A DNA stretch of 14,251 bases from JANYIP01 sp031394045 (GTDB lineage Bacteria > Actinomycetota > Actinomycetes > Prado026). Positions 7,041 to 12,793 of the stretch are shown one piece after another (position 1 is the stretch's first letter; the number at the start of each line of letters is the position of its first letter). The DNA is taken from NCBI GenBank assembly GCA_031394045.1, contig JANMWN010000274.1:1-14251 (forward strand), read 5' to 3'. The position numbers and the translations under genes are program-made. The notes under the pieces are model-generated. The model was given only the letters and a program-made list of their open reading frames with translations, had not been told where the DNA came from and did no database searches.

Positions 7041-7928
7041 GAGATCTTCGTCGCCGGTGCCGGGACCCTCACCGAGGGGCCCATCTGGGACGACCGCACC
7101 GGCCGCCTGCTCTGGGTGGACATCTACCCCGGCAGCCTGCGCTCCTGCGACGCCTCCGGCGGTGACCGCTGGTCGACCAGCACGGGGCAGCCACTGGGGT
7201 CGTTCGCCCCTCGCGAAGGCGGCGGGTACGTGCTGGCGCTCGAGACCGGGCTGGCACTGAGCGGCGAGGACGTGTCCGACTGGACCCCTGTCGGCGAGCA
7301 CCGCACCCTGCCCAGCACGCTCCGGTCCAACGACGGCGGCTGCGACCAGGCCGGCCGGTTCTTCGCCGGGACGATGGCGCACGACGAGGCTCCGCACGCG
7401 GGGGCGCTCTACCGGCTTGATGCGGTACCCGGGGACGTACCCGACGCCGGTCGCTCGGGACCGGTCGCCGTCATCGAGGGGACGACCGTCTCCAACGGCC
7501 TCGACTGGTCGGTCGACGGGACCCGGCTCTACTACGCGGACTCCGAGGAGCGCCGCGTCGACGTCCTCGACTACGACCTGGCGACCGGCGAGCTCCGCGA
7601 CCGCCGACCGCTGGTCGTGTGCGGCCCCGACGACGGGCTCCCCGACGGTCTGGTGGTGGATGCCGAGGATCACCTGTGGGTGGCGTTCTGGGGCGGCGGC
7701 GTTGTCCGCCGATTCTCCCCAGACGGTGCGCTCGTCGGTGTCGTCGAGCTCCCCGTCAGCCAGGTGACGAGCTGCACGTTCGGCGGCGACGACCTCGGCG
7801 AGCTATTCATCACCACGGCGTCGTACGAGCTCTCGCCGGCCGCCCTGGCCGAACAACCGTTGGCCGGCAGCATCTTTCGCTGTCGGCCGGGCGTCGTCGG
7901 CCGGCCCCTGGCTCGCTACGCCGGCTGA
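7020..7928 (+). CDS. SMP-30/gluconolactonase family sugar lactonase
   Basis: A 302-residue six-bladed beta-propeller protein of the SMP-30/regucalcin family, close to the usual 295-300. Family metal ligands are visible: Glu19 in TEGPIW, Asn159 in VSNGLDW and Asp209 in LPDGLVVD. The substrate-contact pair corresponds to Arg102 and Asn104 in LRSNDGG. Enzymes of this family hydrolyse aldono-lactones to sugar acids with a divalent metal. Placed between two dehydrogenases and a diketo-acid hydrolase, it is the natural second step after C1 oxidation of a sugar. Start choice is uncertain: GTG 7014, ATG 7020 and ATG 7029 are all possible and none has a good SD. ATG 7020 gives a standard family N-terminus, and ATG 7029 would also keep all motifs. 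Confidence 0.9.
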   Translation: MTAMWTAEIFVAGAGTLTEGPIWDDRTGRLLWVDIYPGSLRSCDASGGDRWSTSTGQPLGSFAPREGGGYVLALETGLALSGEDVSDWTPVGEHRTLPSTLRSNDGGCDQAGRFFAGTMAHDEAPHAGALYRLDAVPGDVPDAGRSGPVAVIEGTTVSNGLDWSVDGTRLYYADSEERRVDVLDYDLATGELRDRRPLVVCGPDDGLPDGLVVDAEDHLWVAFWGGGVVRRFSPDGALVGVVELPVSQVTSCTFGGDDLGELFITTASYELSPAALAEQPLAGSIFRCRPGVVGRPLARYAG

Positions 7929-7941
7929 ACCAGCGGCTGGT
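7929..7941. repeat. Short palindrome after the lactonase stop
   Basis: ACCAGC-G-GCTGGT is a perfect palindrome with 6-bp arms around one central base. It sits directly after the lactonase TGA in the 63-base gap before the RidA gene, the only sizeable gap inside this operon. With a single central base it cannot form a tight RNA hairpin, so a protein-binding site is more likely than a terminator. It may also be chance. Confidence 0.3.
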
Positions 7942-7991
7942 CCACCAGCAGACTCAGACCCCTCCGCACCCGACCAGCAGGAGCGATCACG

Positions 7992-8381
7992 ATGACCCGC
8001 ATCGCAGGACGGTCCGACCTCTCACCGGCGCCCGCCGGCCCGTACTCGCCGAGCGCCCGGATCGGCTCGATCGTCGCCGGGTCCGGCCAGGCCGGCCTCA
8101 CACCGGCTGGCGACCTGGTCGAGGGGCTCGGCGCCCAGACCCGGCAGGCGTTCACCAACCTGCTCGCGAGCCTGGCCGCGAACGGCGCCACGTCGGACGA
8201 CGTCATCAGCGTCCGGGTGTTCCTGACCGACCCCGGCCAGTTCGAGGAGATGAACGAGGTCTACCGCGAGTTCTTCACCGAGCCGTACCCGGCACGCACC
8301 ACGGTGTACGTCGGGCTGCCCGCGGGCCTGCTCGTGGAGATCGACGCGCTGGCAGTCCTGCCTTCCAACGGCCCGGCATGA
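7992..8381 (+). CDS. RidA-family (YjgF/YER057c/UK114) enamine/imine deaminase-like protein
   Basis: A 129-residue protein with the standard RidA layout: GPYSPS near 16-21, SGQAGLTPAG near 31-40, the helix QTRQAFTNLLASLAANG, the MNEVYREFF segment and PARTTV with Arg102 at the position of the catalytic arginine in RidA. A carboxylate near residue 115 (VEIDAL) is also conserved. RidA proteins are trimers that hydrolyse reactive enamine/imine intermediates; other subgroups are linked to catabolic operons with unknown substrates. It overlaps the next gene by ATGA and follows an AGGAG SD at 7979-7983, eight bases before ATG. Its place in a sugar-acid operon suggests it removes or hydrolyses an unstable keto/enol intermediate; that is inference. 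Confidence 0.92.
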   Translation: MTRIAGRSDLSPAPAGPYSPSARIGSIVAGSGQAGLTPAGDLVEGLGAQTRQAFTNLLASLAANGATSDDVISVRVFLTDPGQFEEMNEVYREFFTEPYPARTTVYVGLPAGLLVEIDALAVLPSNGPA

Positions 8382-9241
8382 GGCTGGCCAGGTTCGGCCC
8401 GGTGGGCGCCGAACGTCCCGGCATCGCCACCAGCGACGACCTGCTGCTCGACGTGTCCTCGCTCGTCGACGACTACGACCGTGCCTTCTTCGCCAGCGGC
8501 GCCCTCGCCACGCTGGCCGAGGTCGTTGTCCGCCAGTCCGCCACGTTGCCGAGCGTCCGCCTCGACGGCTCCGTACGTGTCGGGGCTCCGTTGGCACGTC
8601 CGGGCAAGGTCATCTGCATCGGGCTCAACTATGCCGACCACGCTGCCGAGTCCGGGATGCCCGTACCCGAGGAGCCGGTTGTGTTCATGAAGGGCAGCGA
8701 CACCGTCGTCGGACCCTACGACGACGTGTACATCCCCCGCGGCAGCACCAAGACCGACTGGGAGGTCGAGCTCGGCATCGTCATCGGCTCGACCGCGCGC
8801 TACCTGCCGGACGCCGACTCGGCACGCGCGGTGATCGCCGGGTACTGCGTCTCGCACGACGTCTCCGAGCGGCACTTCCAGCTCGAACGCGGCGGCCAGT
8901 GGGACAAGGGCAAGTCGTGCGAGCGCTTCAACCCGGTCGGCCCCTGGCTCGTCACCGCCGACGAGGTTCCCGACCCGCAGGCTCTTGCACTGAGCCTGGA
9001 CGTGAACGGGCAGCGCAAGCAGCGTGGCAGCACCGCGACCATGGTGTTCGGGGTGCTGGAGATCGTCCGGTACCTCAGCCAGTTCATGGTGCTCGAGCCC
9101 GGCGACCTGATCAACACGGGTACGCCGCCGGGCGTCGGCATGGGTCAGAAGCCACCGCACTACCTCGTCGACGGGGACGTCGTCGACCTCAGCATCGAGG
9201 GCCTCGGCGCCCAGCGTCAGCGCTTCGTCGACGCACCCTGA
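8378..9241 (+). CDS. FAH-family hydrolase, 2,4-diketo-3-deoxy-L-fuconate/rhamnonate hydrolase-like
   Basis: A 287-residue fumarylacetoacetate-hydrolase family enzyme. The metal-binding set Glu129 and Glu131 (DWEVELG) plus Asp161 (SHDVSER) is present, as is GLNYADHAAE with His88. The segments FQLERGGQWDKGKSCERF, NPVGPWLVTADEV and PGDLINTGTPPGVGMGQKP closely match, from memory, the 2,4-diketo-3-deoxy-L-fuconate (or rhamnonate) hydrolases that cleave the diketo acid to pyruvate and L-lactate. The same superfamily also includes acylpyruvases and 2-hydroxyhepta-2,4-diene-dioate isomerases, so the assignment rests on these segments and on the lactonase and dehydrogenases upstream. The start is the ATG in an ATGA overlap with the RidA gene; a longer frame upstream is only a shadow of the lactonase. 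It is the last gene of the plus-strand operon. Confidence 0.88.
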   Translation: MRLARFGPVGAERPGIATSDDLLLDVSSLVDDYDRAFFASGALATLAEVVVRQSATLPSVRLDGSVRVGAPLARPGKVICIGLNYADHAAESGMPVPEEPVVFMKGSDTVVGPYDDVYIPRGSTKTDWEVELGIVIGSTARYLPDADSARAVIAGYCVSHDVSERHFQLERGGQWDKGKSCERFNPVGPWLVTADEVPDPQALALSLDVNGQRKQRGSTATMVFGVLEIVRYLSQFMVLEPGDLINTGTPPGVGMGQKPPHYLVDGDVVDLSIEGLGAQRQRFVDAP

Positions 9242-9250
9242 GCGGTCAGG
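9237..9250. other. Small palindrome containing the stop codons of two convergent genes
   Basis: CCTGA-GCGG-TCAGG is a perfect 5-bp inverted repeat whose arms contain the TGA stops of the FAH gene (plus) and of the permease gene (minus), only four bases apart. It is symmetrical and could contribute to bidirectional 3' end formation, but the stem is short and there is no U tract on either side, so a terminator role is weak. Confidence 0.3.
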
Positions 9251-10094
9251 CCCGTACCGCGCTGAGGGCCGCGACGCCGACCAGGATCACGGCCACGCCC
9301 CCGAGCTGAAGCCGGGTGAGACGTTCGTGGAACAGCACATAGGCAGCAAGCCCGGAGATCGCGCCGACCTGCGACACGAGCACCGCGGTCACCGCGATGC
9401 CCTGACGCGCCCCCCACGTGTACGAGGCAAAGCCCACGACCTCGCAGACCCCTGCCGCGACGACCAGGGGGAGGGCTCGGCGGCTGAGCGACAGATGCCC
9501 GGTCAGCCCGAGCGGCAGCGCGAGGAACAGCACCCCAAGCAGCCGCGGCGGCAGCAGCACCCAGGCCATCGGCAGCACCCCGCTGAGCCGGCCCGTGGCG
9601 TACAGGCTCGAGCCGAACAGCACCGCCGAGGTCGCCGCCAGCAGCACAGCGTACGTCTTGCGCTCGCCCTCCACCGGGACCCCGGACGGAGCGACGCTCG
9701 CCAGAACCACCCCGGTGACGATCACCACGAGCAGCACAGCCGAGGCGACCCCGAGCGCCTCCCCCAGCAGCACGGCGGCCACCGCGGCGACCGCGCCCTC
9801 GGTCGAGACGATGGGCGTGACCAGACCGACCTTGCCGTGCCGCAGCGCCGTGTACGCGCACATGAGGCCGACGACGTTTCCCGCGCCGGCCACGAACATC
9901 CAGCCGAGCGTCCCGGGGTCCAGAGGACCAGGCGACCCTGCGAATGCAACCAGGACCAGGTTCAGCAGCAGACCCGAGATCATCACCCACGCGACCGCCG
10001 ACCAGGCCCCGATCAGCCGGCTCGAGCGCGACGAGCAGACGGTGCCGACGGAGAACATCAGCGCCGCACCGAGCCCGCCCAGGATGGCTACCAC
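9246..10094 (-). CDS. EamA/DMT-superfamily permease
   Basis: A 282-residue membrane protein with the pattern of two EamA repeats of about five helices each (roughly residues 1-130 and 145-280). Each repeat ends in the family signature of a helix pair followed by a glycine-rich last helix: the VVLLGEALG-type segment near 105-115 and FHERLTRLQLGG near 256-267. DMT permeases export or import amino acids, sugars or other metabolites; the substrate is not visible. It converges on the sugar operon, so it is not transcribed with it and a transport role for that pathway is only a possibility. The start is GTG at 10094, without SD but exactly seven bases after a TAGCCT -10 box, which suggests a leaderless mRNA. 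Confidence 0.88.
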   Translation of the reverse strand: MVAILGGLGAALMFSVGTVCSSRSSRLIGAWSAVAWVMISGLLLNLVLVAFAGSPGPLDPGTLGWMFVAGAGNVVGLMCAYTALRHGKVGLVTPIVSTEGAVAAVAAVLLGEALGVASAVLLVVIVTGVVLASVAPSGVPVEGERKTYAVLLAATSAVLFGSSLYATGRLSGVLPMAWVLLPPRLLGVLFLALPLGLTGHLSLSRRALPLVVAAGVCEVVGFASYTWGARQGIAVTAVLVSQVGAISGLAAYVLFHERLTRLQLGGVAVILVGVAALSAVRA

Positions 10095-10101
10095 CCGCGG
10101 G

Positions 10102-10107
10102 AGGCTA
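10102..10107 (-). promoter_or_regulatory. Probable -10 box for the permease gene (leaderless)
   Basis: On the minus strand, TAGCCT matches the actinobacterial TANNNT -10 pattern and is followed by seven bases and then the GTG start at 10094. Transcription would begin at or very near the start codon. No good -35 element is visible 16-19 bases upstream. Confidence 0.4.
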
Positions 10108-10119
10108 CGGGGTCGGAGC

Positions 10120-10125
10120 TAGAGT
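10120..10125 (+). promoter_or_regulatory. Probable -10 box for the ECF sigma/anti-sigma operon
   Basis: TAGAGT fits the TANNNT -10 pattern of housekeeping promoters and would place the transcript start near 10132, giving a leader of about 35 bases that contains the AGGGGAG SD at 10154-10160. It lies back-to-back with the permease -10 box. A clear -35 is not seen, and no ECF-type GGAAC/GTT pair is evident here. Confidence 0.35.
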
Positions 10126-10166
10126 GCTGCGCATCCAGGCCCGTGCGCCGGTCAGGGGAGCCAACG

Positions 10167-10856
10167 ATGGGTCCAGAGTCAGCGGAGCCGCCAGGCGCCG
10201 CTGTCCTACCGCCGGACGACGCGAAGCTCGTCGAGCGGCTCCGGGCCGGCGACGAGCGCGCCTTCTCCGAGGTGGTCGACAGCTGGTCCCCGATGATGCT
10301 GCGGGTGGCCCGTACCTTCGTCTCCACCGAGGCCTCGGCCGAGGAGATGGTCCAGGAGGCCTGGCTGGCCGTGCTTCGAGGGCTCGATAGCTTCGAGGGA
10401 CGCTCGTCGCTGCGTACCTGGGTGTTCCGCATCCTGTCCAACCAGGCCAAGACCCGTGGCGTACGCGAGGCCCGTACCATCCCTTGGTCGTCCCTGGCCG
10501 GCGGCGACGAGGCCGGCCACACCGTCGACCCGGACCGGTTCCGTGGGGTGAGCGACAGGTGGCCTGGCCACTGGACCGACGAGGGCTCCCCCCAGCGGTG
10601 GGAGCCCTCACCAGAGACCGCCGCGATCTCGGGCGAGATCCGCGGTCTGGTCGCTGCTGCGCTCGCGCTCCTGCCCGAGCGCCAGCGCACCGTCGTAAGC
10701 CTGCGCGACGTGCACGGGCTGACGTCGGACGAGGTCTGCGATTCGCTGGGCATCACGGCCGCCAACCAGCGGGTGCTCCTGCACCGGGCCAGGGCTCGGC
10801 TCCGGGTCACCCTCGAGGACTACTACCGCGACGACAAGAACGAGGTGTCCGCGTGA
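10167..10856 (+). CDS. ECF-type RNA polymerase sigma factor
   Basis: A 229-residue ECF sigma factor. Region 2 spans about residues 30-100 with the hallmark AEEMVQEAWLAVLRGL and SLRTWVFRILSNQAK (core binding and -10 recognition). A longer, charged linker of about 50 residues follows, then region 4 near 160-217 with LLPERQRTVVSLRDVHG and the DNA-reading helix-turn-helix DEVCDSLGITAANQRVLLHRARARLR. It directs RNA polymerase to its own promoter set under control of the overlapping anti-sigma gene. The start is ATG at 10167 with AGGGGAG six bases upstream; the longer open frame to the left is antisense to the permease gene. The stop overlaps the next start (GTGA). The inducing signal is unknown. 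Confidence 0.92.
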   Translation: MGPESAEPPGAAVLPPDDAKLVERLRAGDERAFSEVVDSWSPMMLRVARTFVSTEASAEEMVQEAWLAVLRGLDSFEGRSSLRTWVFRILSNQAKTRGVREARTIPWSSLAGGDEAGHTVDPDRFRGVSDRWPGHWTDEGSPQRWEPSPETAAISGEIRGLVAAALALLPERQRTVVSLRDVHGLTSDEVCDSLGITAANQRVLLHRARARLRVTLEDYYRDDKNEVSA

Positions 10857-11095
10857 GCGACTTCGACATCGCCTGTCGCGACCTCGTGGAGATCGTCACG
10901 GACTACCTCGAGGGCCTGCTGGACGAGGGCACGGCAGCCCGTGTCGCGACGCACCTGGAGCAGTGCCCTGGCTGCGCGGAGTACATCGAGCAGATGCGTA
11001 CGACGATCCGGCTGGTGGGACGGGTCCCGGTCGAGACGATCAGCCCCGAGGTCAAGCTCGGCCTGATGAACGCCTTCCGCGACTTCCACGACTAG
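10853..11095 (+). CDS. Short zinc anti-sigma factor (zf-HC2/ZAS), soluble
   Basis: An 80-residue protein with the zinc anti-sigma signature: Cys8, then His34, Cys38 and Cys41 in the HLEQCPGC (HX3CX2C) motif. A helix after it (AEYIEQMRTTIRLVGR) fits the sigma-clamping region, followed by a short tail. There is no membrane segment, so it would act in the cytoplasm, as RsrA does. Proteins of this kind bind their sigma factor and release it on thiol oxidation or another cue. The GTG start overlaps the sigma stop by four bases, giving a stoichiometric pair. Its 3' end overlaps the convergent second anti-sigma gene by 44 bases. Redox sensing is inferred from the motif, not shown. Confidence 0.88.
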   Translation: MSDFDIACRDLVEIVTDYLEGLLDEGTAARVATHLEQCPGCAEYIEQMRTTIRLVGRVPVETISPEVKLGLMNAFRDFHD

Positions 11096-11264
11096 CCAGG
11101 CTCCCGCGGCCGAGCAGTGCGATCGTGATCATCATCTGCTCCAGGTAGGTATGGCAGCCCGAGCAGCCGGCCAGGTGCCGTTGCACCGCGTCCTGCTCGG
11201 CTGGGCCAAGCGCCCGCTCGAGGTAGTCGGTGACGAGTTCGACGACTTCTCGGCAGCTGAGCAC
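11052..11264 (-). CDS. Second short zinc anti-sigma (zf-HC2) paralogue, without its own sigma gene
   Basis: A 70-residue protein carrying the ZAS set Cys4, His30, Cys34 and Cys37 (HLAGCSGC). Aligned by eye over about 51 residues it is identical to the neighbouring plus-strand anti-sigma protein at about 26 positions, including VTDYLE and the TI-L-GR helix. After this core the tail is a low-complexity Ser/Arg/Gly stretch read antisense to the end of the other anti-sigma gene, so the C-terminus may be a read-through extension. Start GTG 11264 has no SD but has an ECF-like promoter immediately upstream, consistent with a leaderless message. It lies 68 bases after the RskA-type gene on the same strand. 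It could be a functional regulator, a decoy, or a decaying duplicate; conserved motif residues favour function. Confidence 0.7.
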   Translation of the reverse strand: MLSCREVVELVTDYLERALGPAEQDAVQRHLAGCSGCHTYLEQMMITIALLGRGSLASRGSRGRRSSGRA

Positions 11265-11268
11265 AGAG

Positions 11269-11292
11269 AACTGTCCGGCGTACCGGAGTTTC
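11269..11292 (-). promoter_or_regulatory. Possible ECF-type promoter for the orphan anti-sigma gene
   Basis: On the minus strand GAAAC (11292-11288), a 16-base spacer and GTTC (11271-11268) resemble the GGAAC/GGAAT-N16-18-GTT promoters of actinobacterial ECF sigma factors. The start codon lies four bases after GTTC, so initiation at GTG would be leaderless. The spacer contains TCCGG-CGTA-CCGGA symmetry. One mismatch in the -35 and a single example make this tentative. Confidence 0.35.
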
Positions 11293-11332
11293 GTTACATC
11301 ACCACAAGATCTGTGGCCTTGACGGGAGCGGA

Positions 11333-12043
11333 CTAGGTACGCAGGGTCCCGCGGACGACGCTCCTGCCAGAGTGCTTCGGGTCGCCGTTGAGCACCTGCA
11401 GCGAGACGTCGACGACCGGGTACTCCTGGAGGTCCAGCGACTTCGGCAGCACGAATGTGCCGGTCTCGCCCACGCCGAGCACACCGAGCGAGACGAGGCG
11501 ACCCGCCTTGCGGTCGAGCAGCCAGACCTCGTAGAACGTGCCGGGAGGCTCGGTCAGACCGCTGACCCGCACGGTGATCTGGCGCTGGTTGCTCGTGCTG
11601 CTGACGACCGCGGTGCCGTTCGCGGCGGGAGCATCGAGCGGGTCGAGCTGGGCCTGCGCGACGACCTGCTCGCTCGGCGACGCGCGCGTGACCAGCCAGG
11701 TCAGCCCGCAGCCCATGGCGAGCCCGACGACGGCGGCGGCCGCAGCCACCAGGGCCGTCCGCCTGGCCCAGCGACGTTGGGCGGGGACGAAGCGGGTTCC
11801 CGCGGCGAGGGCGCCGTCGATGCCGAGCTGGTCGACGATCCCCTGCCAGACCCGGGCCGGTGGCTCGACCAGCTCGCCCGCCACGGAGCCGTCACGGCCG
11901 GTGCGGACGACCTCGGACAGCGCCCTCAGCTCGTGCCGGCACTCGACGCAGCCGTCCAGGTGCGCCCGGTCCTGCGCCGAGGCAACCACCGAGCCGTCGC
12001 CGAGCGCCGTGAGCGCCAGGGTCTCCGGATCACAGTGCTGCAC
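11333..12043 (-). CDS. RskA-family membrane anti-sigma factor
   Basis: A 236-residue protein with three parts: a cytoplasmic zinc anti-sigma domain (Cys4, His28, Cys32, Cys35; HLDGCVEC), one membrane helix at about residues 96-118, and an extracytoplasmic RskA domain with the GTFYEVWLLDRKAGRLVSLG pattern near 163-182. Such proteins hold the cognate sigma factor at the membrane and release it after regulated proteolysis by site-1 and site-2/Rip-type proteases. GTG 12043 has GGAGG six bases upstream, and the gene overlaps the sigma gene by 14 bases, so they form one operon. The sensor signal is unknown. In mycobacteria the equivalent pair controls secreted fasciclin-like antigens; here the divergent neighbour is a different secreted protein. 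Confidence 0.9.
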   Translation of the reverse strand: MQHCDPETLALTALGDGSVVASAQDRAHLDGCVECRHELRALSEVVRTGRDGSVAGELVEPPARVWQGIVDQLGIDGALAAGTRFVPAQRRWARRTALVAAAAAVVGLAMGCGLTWLVTRASPSEQVVAQAQLDPLDAPAANGTAVVSSTSNQRQITVRVSGLTEPPGTFYEVWLLDRKAGRLVSLGVLGVGETGTFVLPKSLDLQEYPVVDVSLQVLNGDPKHSGRSVVRGTLRT

Positions 12044-12581
12044 GGTCGACCTCCAGCCGGGTACGGAGGCGATGGAGCGAACGCCTGATGTGGCTCTTGA
12101 CCGTACCGAGCGGGATGCCGGTCTCGGCGGCGATCTGCAGGTGGGTCAGGTCGTCGTAGAAGGCCAGCTCCATGATGCGACGCTGCGGCTGGCCGAGCCG
12201 GGCGAGCTCGTCGGCGAGCAGGATCTTGTCGGCGACACCATCGACCAGCGGCTCGGCCTGCTGGGGCGGCGCGCTGGCCGTGACCACCTCGAGCACCCTC
12301 AGCTCCTTGGACCGTGCAGCCCAGCGGTCGGCGACCTCACGACGGGTGATCCCGAGCAACCACCCGGGCAGGCTGCCGCGCGCGGGGTCGAATCGGTCGC
12401 GGTAGCGCCAGGCGGCCACGAAGACGGTCTGGGTCACGTCCTCTGCGTCGCTGCCCTGGCGCAGCGAGCGCAGGGCAACCGTGTAGACCAAGGAGCCCCA
12501 GCGGCGATAGGCCTCGGCCAGCGCGGTCTCGTCGCCAACGACGAAGCTCGCCGCCACGTCGCTGCCAGTGGCGTTGGACAC
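12030..12581 (-). CDS. ECF sigma factor, SigK-like
   Basis: A 183-residue ECF sigma factor (the Mycobacterium SigK is about 187). Region 2 includes AYRRWGSLVYTVALRSL and GSDAEDVTQTVFVAAWR with PGWLLGITRREVADRW. Region 4 ends with FYDDLTHLQIAAETGIPLGTVKSHIRRSLHRLR, a clear helix-turn-helix. Being fused in one operon with an RskA-type gene supports SigK-like class membership, but the sequence alone does not prove orthology. I choose GTG 12581: a TATCGT -10 box lies seven bases upstream, giving a leaderless message. A longer version from GTG 12647 (205 residues) is possible but adds a low-complexity leader crossing that box. The sigma gene probably helps control its own operon and the divergent secreted gene. 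Confidence 0.88.
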   Translation of the reverse strand: MSNATGSDVAASFVVGDETALAEAYRRWGSLVYTVALRSLRQGSDAEDVTQTVFVAAWRYRDRFDPARGSLPGWLLGITRREVADRWAARSKELRVLEVVTASAPPQQAEPLVDGVADKILLADELARLGQPQRRIMELAFYDDLTHLQIAAETGIPLGTVKSHIRRSLHRLRTRLEVDRAAL

Positions 12582-12588
12582 GCGTCCG

Positions 12589-12594
12589 ACGATA
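12589..12594 (-). promoter_or_regulatory. Probable -10 box for the SigK-like operon
   Basis: TATCGT on the minus strand fits TANNNT and is followed by seven bases and the GTG at 12581. The one-base-shifted CGTATC differs at one position from the CGAATC -10 reported for mycobacterial SigK, but no CCATCC-like -35 is found at the expected distance, so self-recognition is not supported. Confidence 0.35.
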
Positions 12595-12688
12595 CGGGCG
12601 CTCGAGCTCCGCTGCCTAACGGAGTCTGCCAGCGCCAAGGTCACCACCGCTCGCTGCTGTCCATGTCATCCCTATTACCTCGGGTCAG

Positions 12689-12730
12689 GTCGATCTGGAT
12701 GCAGACGCATCCAGGTGCATCCGGATCGAC
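12689..12730. promoter_or_regulatory. Long inverted repeat with a competing internal hairpin, between divergent genes
   Basis: Bases 12689-12703 pair with 12716-12730 over 15 positions with one T/G position (12696/12723), which is a wobble pair in RNA, around a 12-base loop. The loop carries another GCATCCA (12707-12713) that pairs perfectly with TGGATGC (12696-12702), giving a mutually exclusive 7-bp hairpin with a four-base loop. There are thus three copies of a GCATCC unit in alternating orientation. It sits in the gap between the SigK-like gene and the secreted-protein gene, 63 bases before the latter's start. It could be an operator array or a leader-RNA switch. Confidence 0.7.
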
Positions 12731-12793
12731 GCCGGTGCAGGTAGTGGAAGAACAGGCGCCACGCCCGGTGCCCAACCCACGAAGGAGATCCAC

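Noticed and set aside
11302..11316. CCACA-AGATC-TGTGG hairpin as a terminator after the RskA-type gene
   Set aside because: The stem has only five base pairs with no U tract, so a terminator cannot be claimed.
12666..12696. TCATCC-N19-CGATCT as a SigK-type promoter (CCATCC/CGAATC) for the secreted-protein gene
   Set aside because: Both elements carry mismatches and the spacing is two bases too long; it can be suggested but not supported.
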